From Hypomyces perniciosus (lineage: Eukaryota; Ascomycota; Sordariomycetes; Hypocreales; Hypocreaceae): a stretch of 64,000 nucleotides of DNA. The notes beneath the pieces were generated by a model. It was not told the DNA's origin, searched no databases, and saw nothing but the letters and a program-made list of their open reading frames with translations. Each line of letters starts with the position of its first letter. Positions within the stretch are counted from its first letter, which is position 1. Of the stretch, positions 44,429-55,994 are shown one piece after another. A program made the position numbers and the translations under genes. The stretch spans positions 3,065,501 to 3,129,500 of the forward strand of contig SPDT01000006.1 of the NCBI GenBank assembly GCA_008477525.1, given 5' to 3'.

Positions 44429-45651
44429 TTTGCCCACGCACACTTCTGGCTCGCACGTTTTCGCTCTCCCGGGTGACCCTTTTGGCTTGAGGGGTGCTGC
44501 TGGCTGCTGGGCGGCACCACAATGGCACCTGGACTTGGGGCCACCACTCACTGTGACTTTTGCACACTGGGCAACGCACACTGGGCACAGCATAGCGTCC
44601 TGGCTGGCAGGTACTCGTACAGCGGCTGCTTTTGTTAGGCGAATTGCACAGCTGCCCTCTTCCTCTGCTTTGCCTCTCCACCTCCACCTCCTATTGTTGT
44701 TGATGTTAAAAGACTCCATAGTAATGGGTAGTAGTAGTGGTAGTATAGTAGTACAGGTATGTTGAGTCGAGTGCCAGATCACAGAATCAACAGCACCGGG
44801 TGCAGTCCAAACTTTCACAACTCATGCATTATGCACCTATAATTCCTTTGCGCCTACTTCGTATACGGCGAATGATGACTTGGAGAATCCTCCTCCCGTA
44901 GTATCGTCAGGGTGGAGATGTTGGGATGACTCTCATTGTCACAGAAACCAACGCCAAACACCCTCGCTATCACCTTCAGTCTCTGATGTCAGGAACATTC
45001 ATCAGACAGGGAAATGAGAGGTGGGTGGCAGACTCTGCGAAAGGCTACTCGCGTCGTCGATTTTGCACGGTACTGTACAGGTACATGGGATGCTCAGCCC
45101 TCCCCGCCCACGTACAGTACACGCCCTTTGTACCTCATCAAGCGCATCACAATTCGCACGGTATACTTACTGATGCTAGTACTAGCAGCAGCGAGCCTGC
45201 TTCCCTCGCCTGCATCCGTCCACCACCCAGAGCTCTTTTCTTTGCCTCCCTGGACTGGTACGTGGAACTAGTCCAGCAGGCCTTTGCTCCATTTATTATT
45301 GCTAGCACCCTCCTCGCTGATTTTTCTCTCTCTGCCACGCCTTGAATGCTGATTACCCATGTTTACGGTCTGGACTACGAAGTACCACATCCTTAGTGAC
45401 CGAACATGTACGGAGTAGTCCGTACTGCATGTACTACATACGAGGCTTGCCGGGGATCTTGACTCCCAGGACCGCAGTACATTCATAGTAGATAGCTGTT
45501 CACAGTCGGCACAGAACCGGGTGGTGTCAATACGACTACTGGTAGTAGTAATAATGCTACTCCAAACCGGGCCTCTTGCTAATTCTAGAAACCCTCATTT
45601 TCAAAGCGGCCTACCAACTTCGAATACTACCACTATATACTACTACCATAC

Positions 45652-45674
45652 TAGTAGTAGTAGTAGTAGTAGTT
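45652..45674. repeat. TAG triplet microsatellite
   Basis: Seven consecutive TAG triplets flanked by further GTA/TAC triplets. Confidence 0.85.
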
Positions 45675-46839
45675 GCACGAGCACTTACCAGGGCAATTGT
45701 ATCGGTTCCATTACCAGTCTCAGCTCGGGTGGATGCGGACCTCACCAGGTTTGGTGGTACTATTACATGCGTGCTTCAACCTCCTCTTCACGCTGCGACA
45801 AAGGCTCCCGTTGGCGTGCCAGAGAGTTGCGCCCATTTGCATTCAACGCTCTTAGCGCCGGAATCAGTCCTCTGCCGTTCACTCCGCCCAGTAAGTATCG
45901 GTCTCCCGACTAGTAGTACTGGGACTTGGAAACCATGACCAAATACTACTAGGTAGCTTCCACCTGCAGCCAAGGTACGGCGAGTACAAGTACAAACACA
46001 CTACGAAACAAGAGGTGCTTAAGGTTCCATGTTGCTAGCAAAAGCGTGACTAGCGGCACCTCTGTGCTGCGTACTCGTACTGTTTTGCCTGGGCCTGCTG
46101 CTTGCCTCTTTACTTCCAACCCCCACTACTCCGTATAGCAAGCAAGCCTCCAGAGACAACCGTGTCACCTCGGACAACAAGGCAACTGGGAGTCCCAATC
46201 TGCACTCCCCCTTCAAACCCCCTAGGCCGCATCAGCGCGAGGAGATGCTGGCGTAGTAGTAGTACTTACTGCATAGTACAAAGAAGTGATACTATGTAGT
46301 ACTACTATTATGACTTACTAGATACCTACTAGGTAGGTAAGTGCAGCTTGCAAGAATGGACCCGCGGAGCCCTCGGACTCGGACGACATTGCCAGACGGC
46401 TAGGACCATCTATCGAAGGGGGTACTTCTAGTGTTGCATGACGAATTGTACCGTCATACGACTTTTGCAAGTACTGGTACATCACCACTCGTACCGACCA
46501 TCTTGTAGTACGAGCAGCTGGCCATTCACTGTGGCCGCCCATGCTAACGCCTGAATCAAGCCATTCTTGTCCTAGAAAGGATTCGATTTGTGTACATGCA
46601 GAGCCGAGAAGCAGTAATGTACGGAGTAATCCCGCTGGAATTTCTTCTCAAACAAGATGTACACAGCAAGGCGGGAGAGAGCTCAGTCCAACTGGCAAGG
46701 GTGAGAAATGCGAAGGGTGAGGTGAGAGTTCTTACTCCTACTGATGAGAGTAATACGGCGTATAATTATCCGTACATCCAACAAATTGCTTGGGTGCTCT
46801 GCTTTGAGACTCATGCCATTCCACTCCAATAGTCTTCAT

Positions 46840-46857
46840 GTACTCCGTACTTCGTAC
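46840..46857. repeat. fused GTAC palindromes
   Basis: A GTACTCCGTAC unit shares its last bases with a GTACTTCGTAC unit, the two variants of the intergenic palindrome family joined head to tail. Confidence 0.8.
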
Positions 46858-47633
46858 AAAATGGTCCCAACATGTGAACCAGGCCTCTACATAAACTTAT
46901 TGCATATCTGCCCCCTAATTTCCCCTCGTTGGATGCGTACTACGAAGTACATATTACATATTTCGTACATCACGAAGTAGTAAGTAGCACACATACTACT
47001 CATACATTAGTAGCGCAACGCATGCATCATTCCGGTGTGAAATTGCTGGCACAGACCAGACGAGGTACTCCGTCCTGACCAGAGACCTTGGAGCGTTAGT
47101 CGTAGTACTATTGTATGTGACACACCATTAGCAGTGGTGCGCACAGAGAGAAATGTACCTTGTAGCGTCCTACGCAGCTTATACTGTGCTGTACATGCCT
47201 GAGCCGAAAAGAGGAGTTTTGCTACTCCCCCACCCGCGTCGCCCCCCCAAGAGAAGGAGAAAACAACAGATGAGCTTCTCCACTCATTGATGAGGGATAA
47301 ACAAGCAAGGGCAGCGCGTCATGTCCCGGCTGATCCAGCTGATTCTGTCAGCTACCCAACAGCGAATTACTAATGAAAGGGGATGAAAAAGGAAAGGAAA
47401 AAAGAAACTGGACGGTTGCACAATTTCCACAAACGTTGCCGGCAGATTCGTCAAAAGGAATCGTTGGGATTGCAAACCGCCAAGCCATATCACGTGGCTG
47501 ATGTCGCGCGGTGGTGGTCATAGCTCCTGCACGTAAGCTGGGCTTTGTCACTCATTTCTCCGAATTCAGCTTCTTTTTTTTTTCTCGGTCAGCACCATTG
47601 TGGGGGGGAGCTCGCTGACTGATTAGTCACCCC

Positions 47634-47640
47634 TATAAAA
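47634..47640 (+). promoter_or_regulatory. TATA-like element (TATAAAA)
   Basis: A clean TATAAAA preceded by CCCC lies 26 bp upstream of an ATG (47666) that opens a 98-codon frame of unknown nature. It could mark a short transcript. Confidence 0.3.
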
Positions 47641-48037
47641 GGCTAATCCCGCGCATTCACAACAAATGTTCCCACGGTCAACAATTGCTGGAGTGATGAC
47701 CTCCACGATTGTCATCGCCACATATGCAAGACTTCTCGCAACACTGATGTGTCGGCGTATCGGATGCTCGTGGTGGAGCTGCGGAAGTAGGTTTGACGCG
47801 CATCAACCCGGCCGGCTACCTGGCCGTAGCTTCACGGCCCAAGTCTCTCCAATCGTCGATCGTGGCAGCCATTCAGAAACTTTATTCACGAGTTATCTCG
47901 AGTCCGAGATGCTGGTTGTGGAGGTCAAGTGCTCAAAATCGTCAGCCTCGTTGGTTTATTAGTGATTTGGCTTGTGATGATGCCTTGCATATACCACCAC
48001 TACCGTCTTGAGTCGTTCGTAGTTTACTCCTATTGTG

Positions 48038-48851
48038 CTAGTCTTCGGTTTCGGGATCTAGGACGATGTCACGCAGATCGTCGTTCCGCGCCCAATCAAC
48101 ACCGCTTCCAGCTACAATACCGCTGGCGACGCCCTTCATGACCCTCCACCGTTGTCTGCTGAATTTGACATCTCTTTCCAGCTTCTGTAACTCGCGACGA
48201 GTTTCAGGATCTTCCACATGACTTGCCTTCTTCTGCTTGACTTGCTCCGCGATGTTGAAAAGCTCTGCCGTCAGATCTACGTTCTCGCGACATACGCGTA
48301 TAGTGTCCACCTGGACCTGGGTCAACTCCTCGCGCAACTTGCCCATGTTCTCAGCATGCTTTGCTACAGAGATGGATATCTTGTCCCTCTCCTGTACATG
48401 GGGAAGAAGATCGCTGTGCCAGGTCAGCTGGAGTTTACATGCACAGGTGAGAGTCGGGGGCGAGCCATACCGTTCTACAGGGGACGCTTGTGTGCCGCTG
48501 TGGACTGCCTTGAGAATTGGGTTTGCCATCATCACCGCCTCAACCACATCGTTCCGTAGTCTGTATTTGGCCTTCGCCTTAAGAAGGGCATGCTGAGCGG
48601 TCCTAGTGTCTTGATCCGAGGTCGCGGCCGTACCTGAGGTCCTAGATAAGTGAGTCTTCTTTAGGGAAGATGATGAAATTCGAACCCCTACCGACTGGCT
48701 GTGATGACTGTGCGTTGATAATCGCAATCTCAAGCCTCAGTTCTTGCAGCTTGTCATACAACTGGAGGACTTTGCGCTCATCCTCAGACAGGGGCAGGCG
48801 GGCTTCACCGCCGTGGCCATTGTCCCTGGATTCATCACCGACTTCGTTCAT
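48038..48851 (-). CDS. fta3: CENP-H/Fta3-like inner kinetochore protein
   Basis: Likely subunit of the constitutive centromere-associated network at the inner kinetochore. Exons 48851-48692, 48633-48471, 48413-48038 (minus) give 232 codons plus stop. The protein is nearly all helix/coiled coil (SEDERKVLQLYDKLQELRLE; RDKISISVAKHAENMGKLRE; QKLERDVKFSRQRWRVMKGV). The CENP-H signature is the segment KYRLRNDVVEAVMMANPILK followed by AVHSG, which family members share. Intron 1 (58 nt) must be spliced at GTC-G|GTAGGG and CTCAG|GT to keep frame; intron 2 (57 nt) has a CTGACC branch site. Fungal CENP-H proteins are divergent, so the ortholog name is by family signature. Confidence 0.8.
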
Positions 48852-49330
48852 TTTTTGCGGTCAAGCAAGCCGAGAATGGCGAACGCGGTTGATTTACTCA
48901 GCCGGTCAAACGTCATTCATTAATCAGAGATGAACCAGATTGATTACAGTGAGCCACAGCGATGTCTGTAAAAACAGAGGAGCGCGTGGCGGCGGCACGT
49001 AGTTGAATCTGCCATTGTGGCTTGGACGTCGAACTCTCCTTGCGGTGCAGCCTCACCTCTCTAGCGCTACAAAAAGTCACAAGGGCCCTGTCACGCCGCT
49101 TGCCTGCCTCTGCCTTTGATCAGTGGGTATCGATCGGCCTGGGCGCCCGTCCAACTTCCATCTCACATTTGATAGCCTTGAGGTCCCCAGCGTCCTTTGA
49201 GCTGGCGGTCTCTCGCCGCTCTCCCACCGCCACATAATCATTCTACGTTCTTTGGTTTGTTTTATTCACGCCTTATTCGTACACACCGGTCGCCCAGCGC
49301 CGCATCGTCCTCGTCGGGAGATGTCTCGGG
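48852..49330. promoter_or_regulatory. divergent promoter region CENP-H/ATG11
   Basis: A 479-bp interval holding the leaders of both genes. A short frame at 49022-49237 is not supported as a gene. Confidence 0.4.
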
Positions 49331-52300
49331 ATGGCTACACAGGTGTTGATTGCCCACACGGGCCAGCGGCTAGAGGTCGACACGGCCCAGTTCTCGAGGT
49401 ATTTCCAAGTCGCGACAGGCCTATGCGATGGGCGGAACTGACCAAGGTTGCAGTCTCGATGATCTCAAGGCCTGGGTTGCTCGTAACAGCTCCGTTTCAC
49501 TACAGCACATCGTCGCCTTGACCCCTCAAGGCCGCAGCGTCAAGTTCGCAAGCCTGCATGCCGAGGTAGGGTGCTACTACTACATATCGCATACAATAAG
49601 CCTGCTGACCCCCGTGTAGAAAGAGCTATACATCTACGATATCCGAGTAACGCACCCGTCCTCGCCTGGAAGTGCGTCGTCCCTGGTTTCCGAGGCTCCA
49701 CTCCCTAGGCACCTGTCCATCCCCAACGCACCCAACTCGATAGAAGACGTCCAAGCGATTGCATCATGGCAAGAACTTTGCAAAGAACGTCGCAACTGGG
49801 CGATGCGACTGGCAGAAGACTGTGGTCGCCTGAATAGCGCGGCCCAGGCTCGATATGACGAGATAGACGTCATGATCAAATGCCTCGATGCAGCAGTCGC
49901 CAACCTCGAGATCAGTGTCAAGCAGATCGAGCCAAAATACAACGAGCTGAAGAAATGGGTTGCGCCAGCTCTGGCGGAGCACGAACGATTGGTTTCCGCA
50001 TGGGAACACTACCTGACCTTGGCCAGGAGCACGCCCATTTCCCCAGCGTTAGTCAAGTTCATGACTCGTGGTGAGGTGAACAAAGCCAACCCTACGCTTG
50101 AAGATTTGGTCGAGCTGGAGACGGCAAAGAAGGCAGGAAAGTTGGCGCCAACAGCCCATCGGCGCTTTAGCGACAAGGCCACCGAACTTGACAAAGCAGC
50201 ATCGCAAATGTATCGGGCACTGGAAGGTCTCATTGCTGAATTCGACAAGTTGATGAGCCGCTCGGTCCTTGACCATAACACTGATACCGCTCAACTTCTC
50301 CAGGACATCGAGGCGGTGGTCAAACAGATCGAATCGGATTACCGCATGGCACTCGGTTATAGTAATTCGCAGCGCGATCTGGCCCAGGCCTCCAAGACCG
50401 CTTCAAATCATACCGGGAGATTGGTTCCAACGCTCAAGAAGCGCGCAGAGGAAATGGAGGAGATGGCACAATATGCGACTCTGTCGCGAAATACCATCGC
50501 TGCTGATTCCGTGAATTTCATGAGAAATATTACTGATATAACATCACTACACAGTAGTGTGCGGAATCAGATAAATGTTTTGAATCAGTCAGAGGATGAC
50601 ATGACGACATTTGACTATCTGCGCCTTATCCAGCAACTGCCTTATATGTATGCCTCTTTTATGGCGGAAGCCATCCGTCGACGTGAGTGGATCGACAAGG
50701 TTAAAACTGATTCCTCGACCCTCGCCAACGAGATGGCTCTGTTTCAAGACGAAGAATCGAAGCGGCGCAGAAAGTGGCAAAAGATGGTCGGCAGTATGTA
50801 TGGACCTGGTTTTGACACTAACGTTATGGGACTAGAGGTCAACCTCAGGGGCGATGATATACCTTGGCCTGCCATCGACAAGAACGAACTAGAAGAATTC
50901 CTTCAGGTCCTCCAAGAAAGGAATACTGACCAGGAGATTCTCGAGGACGTTACAAAGCTTCTCCAAGAACTCAATAGTCCCACAAGGCAACAGTCAAAGC
51001 GACTCAAGGCGTTCAAGAATGGCAGTGTTCATGAGGCGTCTTTAGGAAGGAGTGGGCTCTTGATTCGCGGCGATGATGATCTTCTTCGCTCATTGCAGGA
51101 CGACAAGACAAGACTTGAGAGTAAACTCAAGACCGCCGAGAGTAGGGTACGACGCCTGGAGGATCTACTTCACAGGCAGAGTCAGACTGTGCGTCCAGGC
51201 AATCCGTTTCAAGGCCATCATGGTCATAGAAGAAACGGCTCGACCTCATCTATCAAGTCTAGTCGTCCCGAAGATCCTCGACGATCCTCGGACGGAGCTG
51301 ATCCGTTGCTTCGACGGATAACACAGCTAGAAAACGAACTTCGCGAAGAGAAGCAGCGTTCTGCCATTTTTCAGAAAGATCTCGACAGCCGTGCTACTGA
51401 GCGTGACGACATGAGGGACAAGATTGAGGAGGTGAACTCAACGAAGAAGGATCTTCTCGAAAATATGGAAGCATTAAAGCGAGAATTTGTGGACGAGAGA
51501 ATATCTTTGGAGAATGAGATTAAGGGCTTGAAGGCACGTCTCGAGGACACAGAAGACGAGATTGAGCATTTTGGGGAGTCGCGAGAGAATGAGAAGGCCT
51601 CATATGATGAGAAGATCCACGCTCTCGAGATAGAAGTTGACCAGCTAACCAGGGACCGGAAGGATGATGCACTCAGAACCCAGGGCCAGGTCGAATTTCT
51701 GCGCAAAGAGACGCAGATCCAGCGAGAGCAGCTTGACACCTCTGAGCGGCAGCTGCGATCGGCGCGAGATGAGGCCCGAGCCATGCTAAAGAAGCTTCAG
51801 ATCGCGGAAGAGGCTGCCGAAAGCCGACTTGATTCGCTGAGAAAACTCCATTCTGAGCTTGCCCCCAGTGCAATGATTCCGGCCGATGACATGGATTTGG
51901 CAGAAGCCCTGCTCTCTCATGCCGCGGGTCTTGTTGATAAACTGCGAAATACCGGAAGTAACACCTCTATTATAAAGACCGAGCTTGAACAAGCCTTGAA
52001 CTCGGCCAAGGAGGCCCGAACGGAACTATCCCAAACAAAGGATATGCTTGCTACAGAAGAAACATCGGCAAGGCACATTCGAGAGAACCTTGCCGAGGAG
52101 CAGGCCAAGGTTGCTGCCTTGGAGAGGGAGGTAGCTGAGGGCAGAGACCAATTGAGTCAACTTCGAGGCCGATTGTCCGACGGGGAGACAGGGTCAGAGA
52201 CGCTTCGAAAGAAGCTCGAGCAAGAAGAGAAGAAGGCTACTGAGCTCACTGAAGAAGTCGCTTCTCGACAGTCTCAGGTAGGCAGTCTCGAAGAGGAGGT

Positions 52301-53576
52301 TCGTTTATTCAAGGAGAAGCTGGAGACTGTCCAAAGTAGGTTCTCTGCTCTCAGCGCGCAGTACGATGTTCGTGATGGGCGAACGAAGGACTTAACCCAG
52401 AGGATTTATTCTCAAAACGATCGTCTGACCAGACTTCTCGAGCGCGTTGGGTATTCTGTTAGCCGAGACGCAGGCGAAATGGCAGTCACCAAGATCCCGC
52501 GCCCTGAAAAGCCGCCTGCTAACCCCAACGACTCATCTGACCCCGGATCCTCAATCCGCAGATCCATAAGCCTCGGAGGACGAGCTATAAACGATAGCGC
52601 AGATCTGGACCTTCTATACTGGATCAACAACACCGATCCATCAGCGGAGACGGAAAAATACAAGGCTTTCATGGAGAAGCTCGGATCGTTCGATACGGAT
52701 TTATTCTCTGACACGATCTACCACAGGATCAAGGAGGCAGAGCACAAAGCTCGCAAGTGGCAAAGGGAGGCGCGGTCTTATCGGGATCGAGCCCATAGCC
52801 TACAGAAGGATTCTCACAACAAGATTGCCTTCAAGAATTTCAAAGAGGGCGACCTGGCACTCTTCTTGCCGACACGTAACCAGCAGGCCGGAGCCTGGGC
52901 TGCCTTCAACGTTGGCTTCCCTCATTATTTCCTCCGTGAGCAGGATGCTCATCGGCTTCGCCATCGCGAGTGGCTCGTTGCGCGAATCTCTCGCATCCAG
53001 GAGCGAGTCGTCGACCTGTCTAAGAGTTTACAGCCGAGTAATGAGACGGATTCTAATGACGAGGAGAATGATAACCCCTTCCAGTTGTCGGATGGTCTGC
53101 GATGGTATCTCATCGATGCTCATGAGGACAAGCCCGGTGCGCCAGCAACTCCAGGCATGGGAAAATCAACTGTTGCGGCAAATAATGTCGAAGCAACGGC
53201 CAACATTCAATCTCACGCAGTTAGGGGAAAGGGGAAGCGAGACAGCATAGCCAGCATCGAGGGTATTAACAAGACGCTATCGAAGAGCCTGGAGAGCCGC
53301 CGGAGCAGCTCGGGCTCTAAGAAGGCCTTGCCGTTCCAAATTGGCGGCGGAACGGCGTTCTTGAAGAATAGCGCTCTAGCCAGCGAGACGAACTCTCTTC
53401 GTGCTGCTGCACCAGATACACCACTTGGCACCAGCCCAACACAAGGGGGTCTCCTCGCAGCCGGAGCCGATTTATCGCAGCAGATGCAATCAGGTCCTAG
53501 CGAATCATCGGGACAGGATAGATCTGCTAGCAAGGCCCCCGAGGTACGAACGGTCGACTCCTTATTTGGACCCTAG
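49331..53576 (+). CDS. ATG11: autophagy scaffold protein Atg11
   Basis: Scaffold for selective autophagy that links cargo receptors to the core machinery. Exons 49331-49398, 49454-49565, 49620-53576 give 1378 codons plus stop, the usual length in filamentous ascomycetes. The N-terminus MATQVLIAHTGQRLEVDTAQ followed by LDDLKAWVARNSSV, QHIVALTPQGR and KELYIYDIRVT is the family signature and is assembled only after both introns are removed. Long coiled coils fill about residues 150-330 and 470-930 (for example LESKLKTAESRVRRLEDLLH). The conserved C-terminal domain starts near residue 1131: FKEGDLALFLPTRN, AWAAFNVGFPHYFLREQD, HREWLVARISRIQERVVD, ending with LRWYLIDA. A Ser-rich tail follows. The start at 49331 is the second ATG of the leader; an out-of-frame ATG lies 10 nt upstream at 49321. 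Confidence 0.94.
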
Positions 53577-54440
53577 CTTGCTGATCCTGATCCATCTCTG
53601 ACAGCCACGGAGGAGCAACCACCGGGAGGAGTCACTGGAGAGTCCGGGCACAAAATCGGTCCTGTGGGATCAGCTATGGAGCGTGGACTACAGCTATGAG
53701 AGTCCCACCAAAATGAGAAGGTGATGGGGGCGTGTTATTCTTGGTGTGTGGAGAGCACATGGGCGCTGCCGGAGTCCTACCGTTCGTAGGTGTGTCTTCG
53801 TGGATTAATTATCAATGGCGTTTTTGTTTCCCACGTTGGGATAACATATGTGGTTGGCGTTTATACAATGGAGATGGGATACCACACAATGGAGTGGTTC
53901 TGAGGGCAAGGGTTTGGGTTTGCGATGGCAGCGATTGTAGATTGTACTACCTAGACAGCATACATAGAGCGTTAGGATGTAGGTAGGTAGGTATTGAATT
54001 GAAGTGTATAATATTTCTTATCGAGCCTTTGGCCGAGCCCTATGCGACTCTGGATGGCCATGTTGATGATGTTCTGATCTTGAAGCTCTCCAGATGGCTC
54101 TCCCGAGACGTCTGGAGTGCATACTACCTAGTAGTAGTACTACTACTAATGCACGCCAGCTCAAGATGTCTTTAGGTCTTCAGCAGGTCAAAGCCAAAGC
54201 CAAAGCCAAAGCCAACAGAACCGTTTCCGGAGGCGGGCTGTTCCGCCACGACGTCATTGGCAGCGCCAGCCTCCAGGTACGAGCGACATGACAAGGTGGG
54301 GGTGTCCCGACAAGTCACAAAGTCTTGCTTCCGAACTTACCTTATTCTCAGATTCTTCTTCTGTCTCATCAGCTTCAAAGCGGCTCTCGGCTGCATTGCC
54401 GCAACTGCTCCTCCAAACATGTGATGTCCAATTGGTATCA
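53577..54440. other. intergenic region with hexamer repeat
   Basis: 3' flank of ATG11 and promoter of the F-box-like gene. It holds a GTAG repeat near 53979-53990, a TAGTAGTACTACTACTA-type palindrome near 54130-54147, and a CAAAGC hexamer repeat (54189-54215). The frame of the next gene extends back to 54288, but that part lacks conserved features. Confidence 0.5.
54189..54215. repeat. CAAAGC hexamer repeat, about four copies
   Basis: Four consecutive CAAAGC units. Confidence 0.85.
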
Positions 54441-55421
54441 ATGGAGCTTCTTCCCTCTCGAGCGGACGAGACAGTCGTCAGACTGCCCCCTGAGCTGCTT
54501 CTTCTTATTATTGAACGGGTGCTGCCGCCAAATCCTCATGCGCTGATTCCCGCGTCGCACATCTCGACTCGGACGCTCCTCTCGCTGACAAGGGTATCGC
54601 GGGCGACGCACAAGCTGGCGTCGCGGCTCCTCCGACAGCGATGCGTGTACATCGATTCCAGTCGTCGTCTTACAGATGTCCTGCTCTGCATGTCACGCTT
54701 CGTGCCTACGCTGCCTCCAGTCCTGTCGCTACGACACATTACGTCACTGTACCTGACGCCCTTCATGGGCTCGCTCGATGATCAGCCAACGGCCATGTGG
54801 GTGCGGGAGCTATTCTGCGAGGTGTCTGAGACGCTACGGCGGTTGGTGGTGCAGATGCCGTTTGGTAGCCTGGATCCGCTAGACGACCGCCTCAACGTGC
54901 GGAGAACGCTTCGCGACGGGTTCGAGCAGCTGTACAAACTTGAAGAGTTTGCGTGCTTGGGGGAGTACCCGGCACTGAGCGTGCGGGATGCACATACGGA
55001 TGTGTGGAGGCTCTGGCCTGACCTTAGGCGCCTGGTGCTTTTTGGTGTACCGGTAGACAGTCACTGGCTCTGGTGGGACATCGCTACGCTACCGAAGCTG
55101 GAGCATGTTGTCTTGGCGCGATGTCTTCACCTTGATGCGGTGAATATCAAGGACGAGTATTTCCACAAGTTACCGCGGGATGACCCCCGATTGGGCCGGA
55201 AGATCAAGGTTATGCTCATGGATCAGGCATATGGAATACCCGATGTGAGGACGGCGAGGTGGACGGAGATTGATCCGGAAGGGAAGATGACGGTTGAAGT
55301 GTATGAGGTGCCGATGCCATTCTATGGGGACGAGACGCCTCATGAGTTGGTGACGAGCTGGGCCAAACGGGGAGCGCTGGACGGGAGCATATGGGGATGG
55401 GAGGGAGAGAAGGTGTCTTAG
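54441..55421 (+). CDS. F-box-like protein
   Basis: 326 residues from the chosen Met (MELLPSRADETVVRLPPELL); the open frame extends back to an ATG at 54288, but the extra 51 residues look non-conserved. The F-box-like helix pair is VVRLPPELLLLIIERVLPP followed by TLLSLTRVSRATHKLASRLL, the pattern of fungal F-box proteins that would bind Skp1 in an SCF ubiquitin ligase. The remainder (PDLRRLVLFGVPVDSHWLWW; LEHVVLARCLHLDAVNIKDE) has leucine-rich-repeat-like spacing. The C-terminus carries KMTVEVYEVPMPFYGDE. No intron is needed. The target is unknown. Confidence 0.68.
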   Translation: MELLPSRADETVVRLPPELLLLIIERVLPPNPHALIPASHISTRTLLSLTRVSRATHKLASRLLRQRCVYIDSSRRLTDVLLCMSRFVPTLPPVLSLRHITSLYLTPFMGSLDDQPTAMWVRELFCEVSETLRRLVVQMPFGSLDPLDDRLNVRRTLRDGFEQLYKLEEFACLGEYPALSVRDAHTDVWRLWPDLRRLVLFGVPVDSHWLWWDIATLPKLEHVVLARCLHLDAVNIKDEYFHKLPRDDPRLGRKIKVMLMDQAYGIPDVRTARWTEIDPEGKMTVEVYEVPMPFYGDETPHELVTSWAKRGALDGSIWGWEGEKVS

Positions 55422-55994
55422 TGGACAAAGACAGTATATGATAATATGAAGCATCCTCCATCCGTACTTCGTACTTCGTACAGTTAACCTGGAGTAATAC
55501 TACTATTTTAATGGTCTCCCCGGAACAACTGCGGTTCGGGTCTGTGCTCACCGACGAGTCCGAGCTGCCTTCGTGCCCTACTAGAGTAGTACAGTACTCG
55601 AGTAGTACTCGTACTCGTAGACAGTGGAAACTGTAGAGGGCCGCTCGCTGACAGATTGACGACGCATCATCCTTGCAAAAGCCCGCAGTCTCCGTATTCT
55701 TTCCATAATTCCATACGAGGAGGACTAATGATTTGCACTATTATTACCCCATCCCCTTCCCCATCTCCATCCCGCATGCGCATTTTGTTTAATAATTCCT
55801 TTCTCCCGCACTTATCTTATTGCAGCCCGAGCCCCGGCTTGTGTTCGTTTCTCTCCGTTTCTCCCTGCGATGCCGTCACCACCAGCGCCGCCTGTCACTG
55901 CCACTTGACGTCTCTCTTCCCCTACCCTCGAAGACCCGAATTCCTCATCGAAATCATCACATCAGCCTTTGTCGACTGGCCCGTGAAGTGAAAT
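55422..55994. other. intergenic region
   Basis: 3' flank of the F-box-like gene with two overlapping TACTTCGTAC motifs (55464-55482), GTACTCGTACTCGTA-type steps near 55600, and the CT-rich leader of the deubiquitinase gene. A CGACGAGTCC string (55552-55561) was checked as a hammerhead core and rejected. Confidence 0.5.

Larger units (their letters stand above)
43623..48037. other. 4.4-kb gene-free, repeat-rich tract
   Basis: The longest stretch without a convincing gene. The left 500 bp is the NHP6 promoter/leader. Further right are a CA microsatellite (44407-44428), a TAG triplet run (45652-45674), and the window's densest collection of GTAC-palindromes and GTAGTACTAC triplets (about 44720-47110). 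A TATA-like element with a short frame lies at 47634-47962. Open frames of up to 227 codons occur (minus 44135-44818), but translations are low-complexity and inconsistent between neighbouring frames. No transposon ends or domains were seen. Confidence 0.55.

Noticed and set aside
44135..44818. 227-codon minus-strand frame
   Set aside because: The translation is composition-driven, crosses the CA microsatellite, overlaps other frames of similar quality and resembles no family.
55549..55570. CGACGAGTCC resembling a hammerhead ribozyme core
   Set aside because: The matching GGACGAAAC-type half and the flanking stems are absent.
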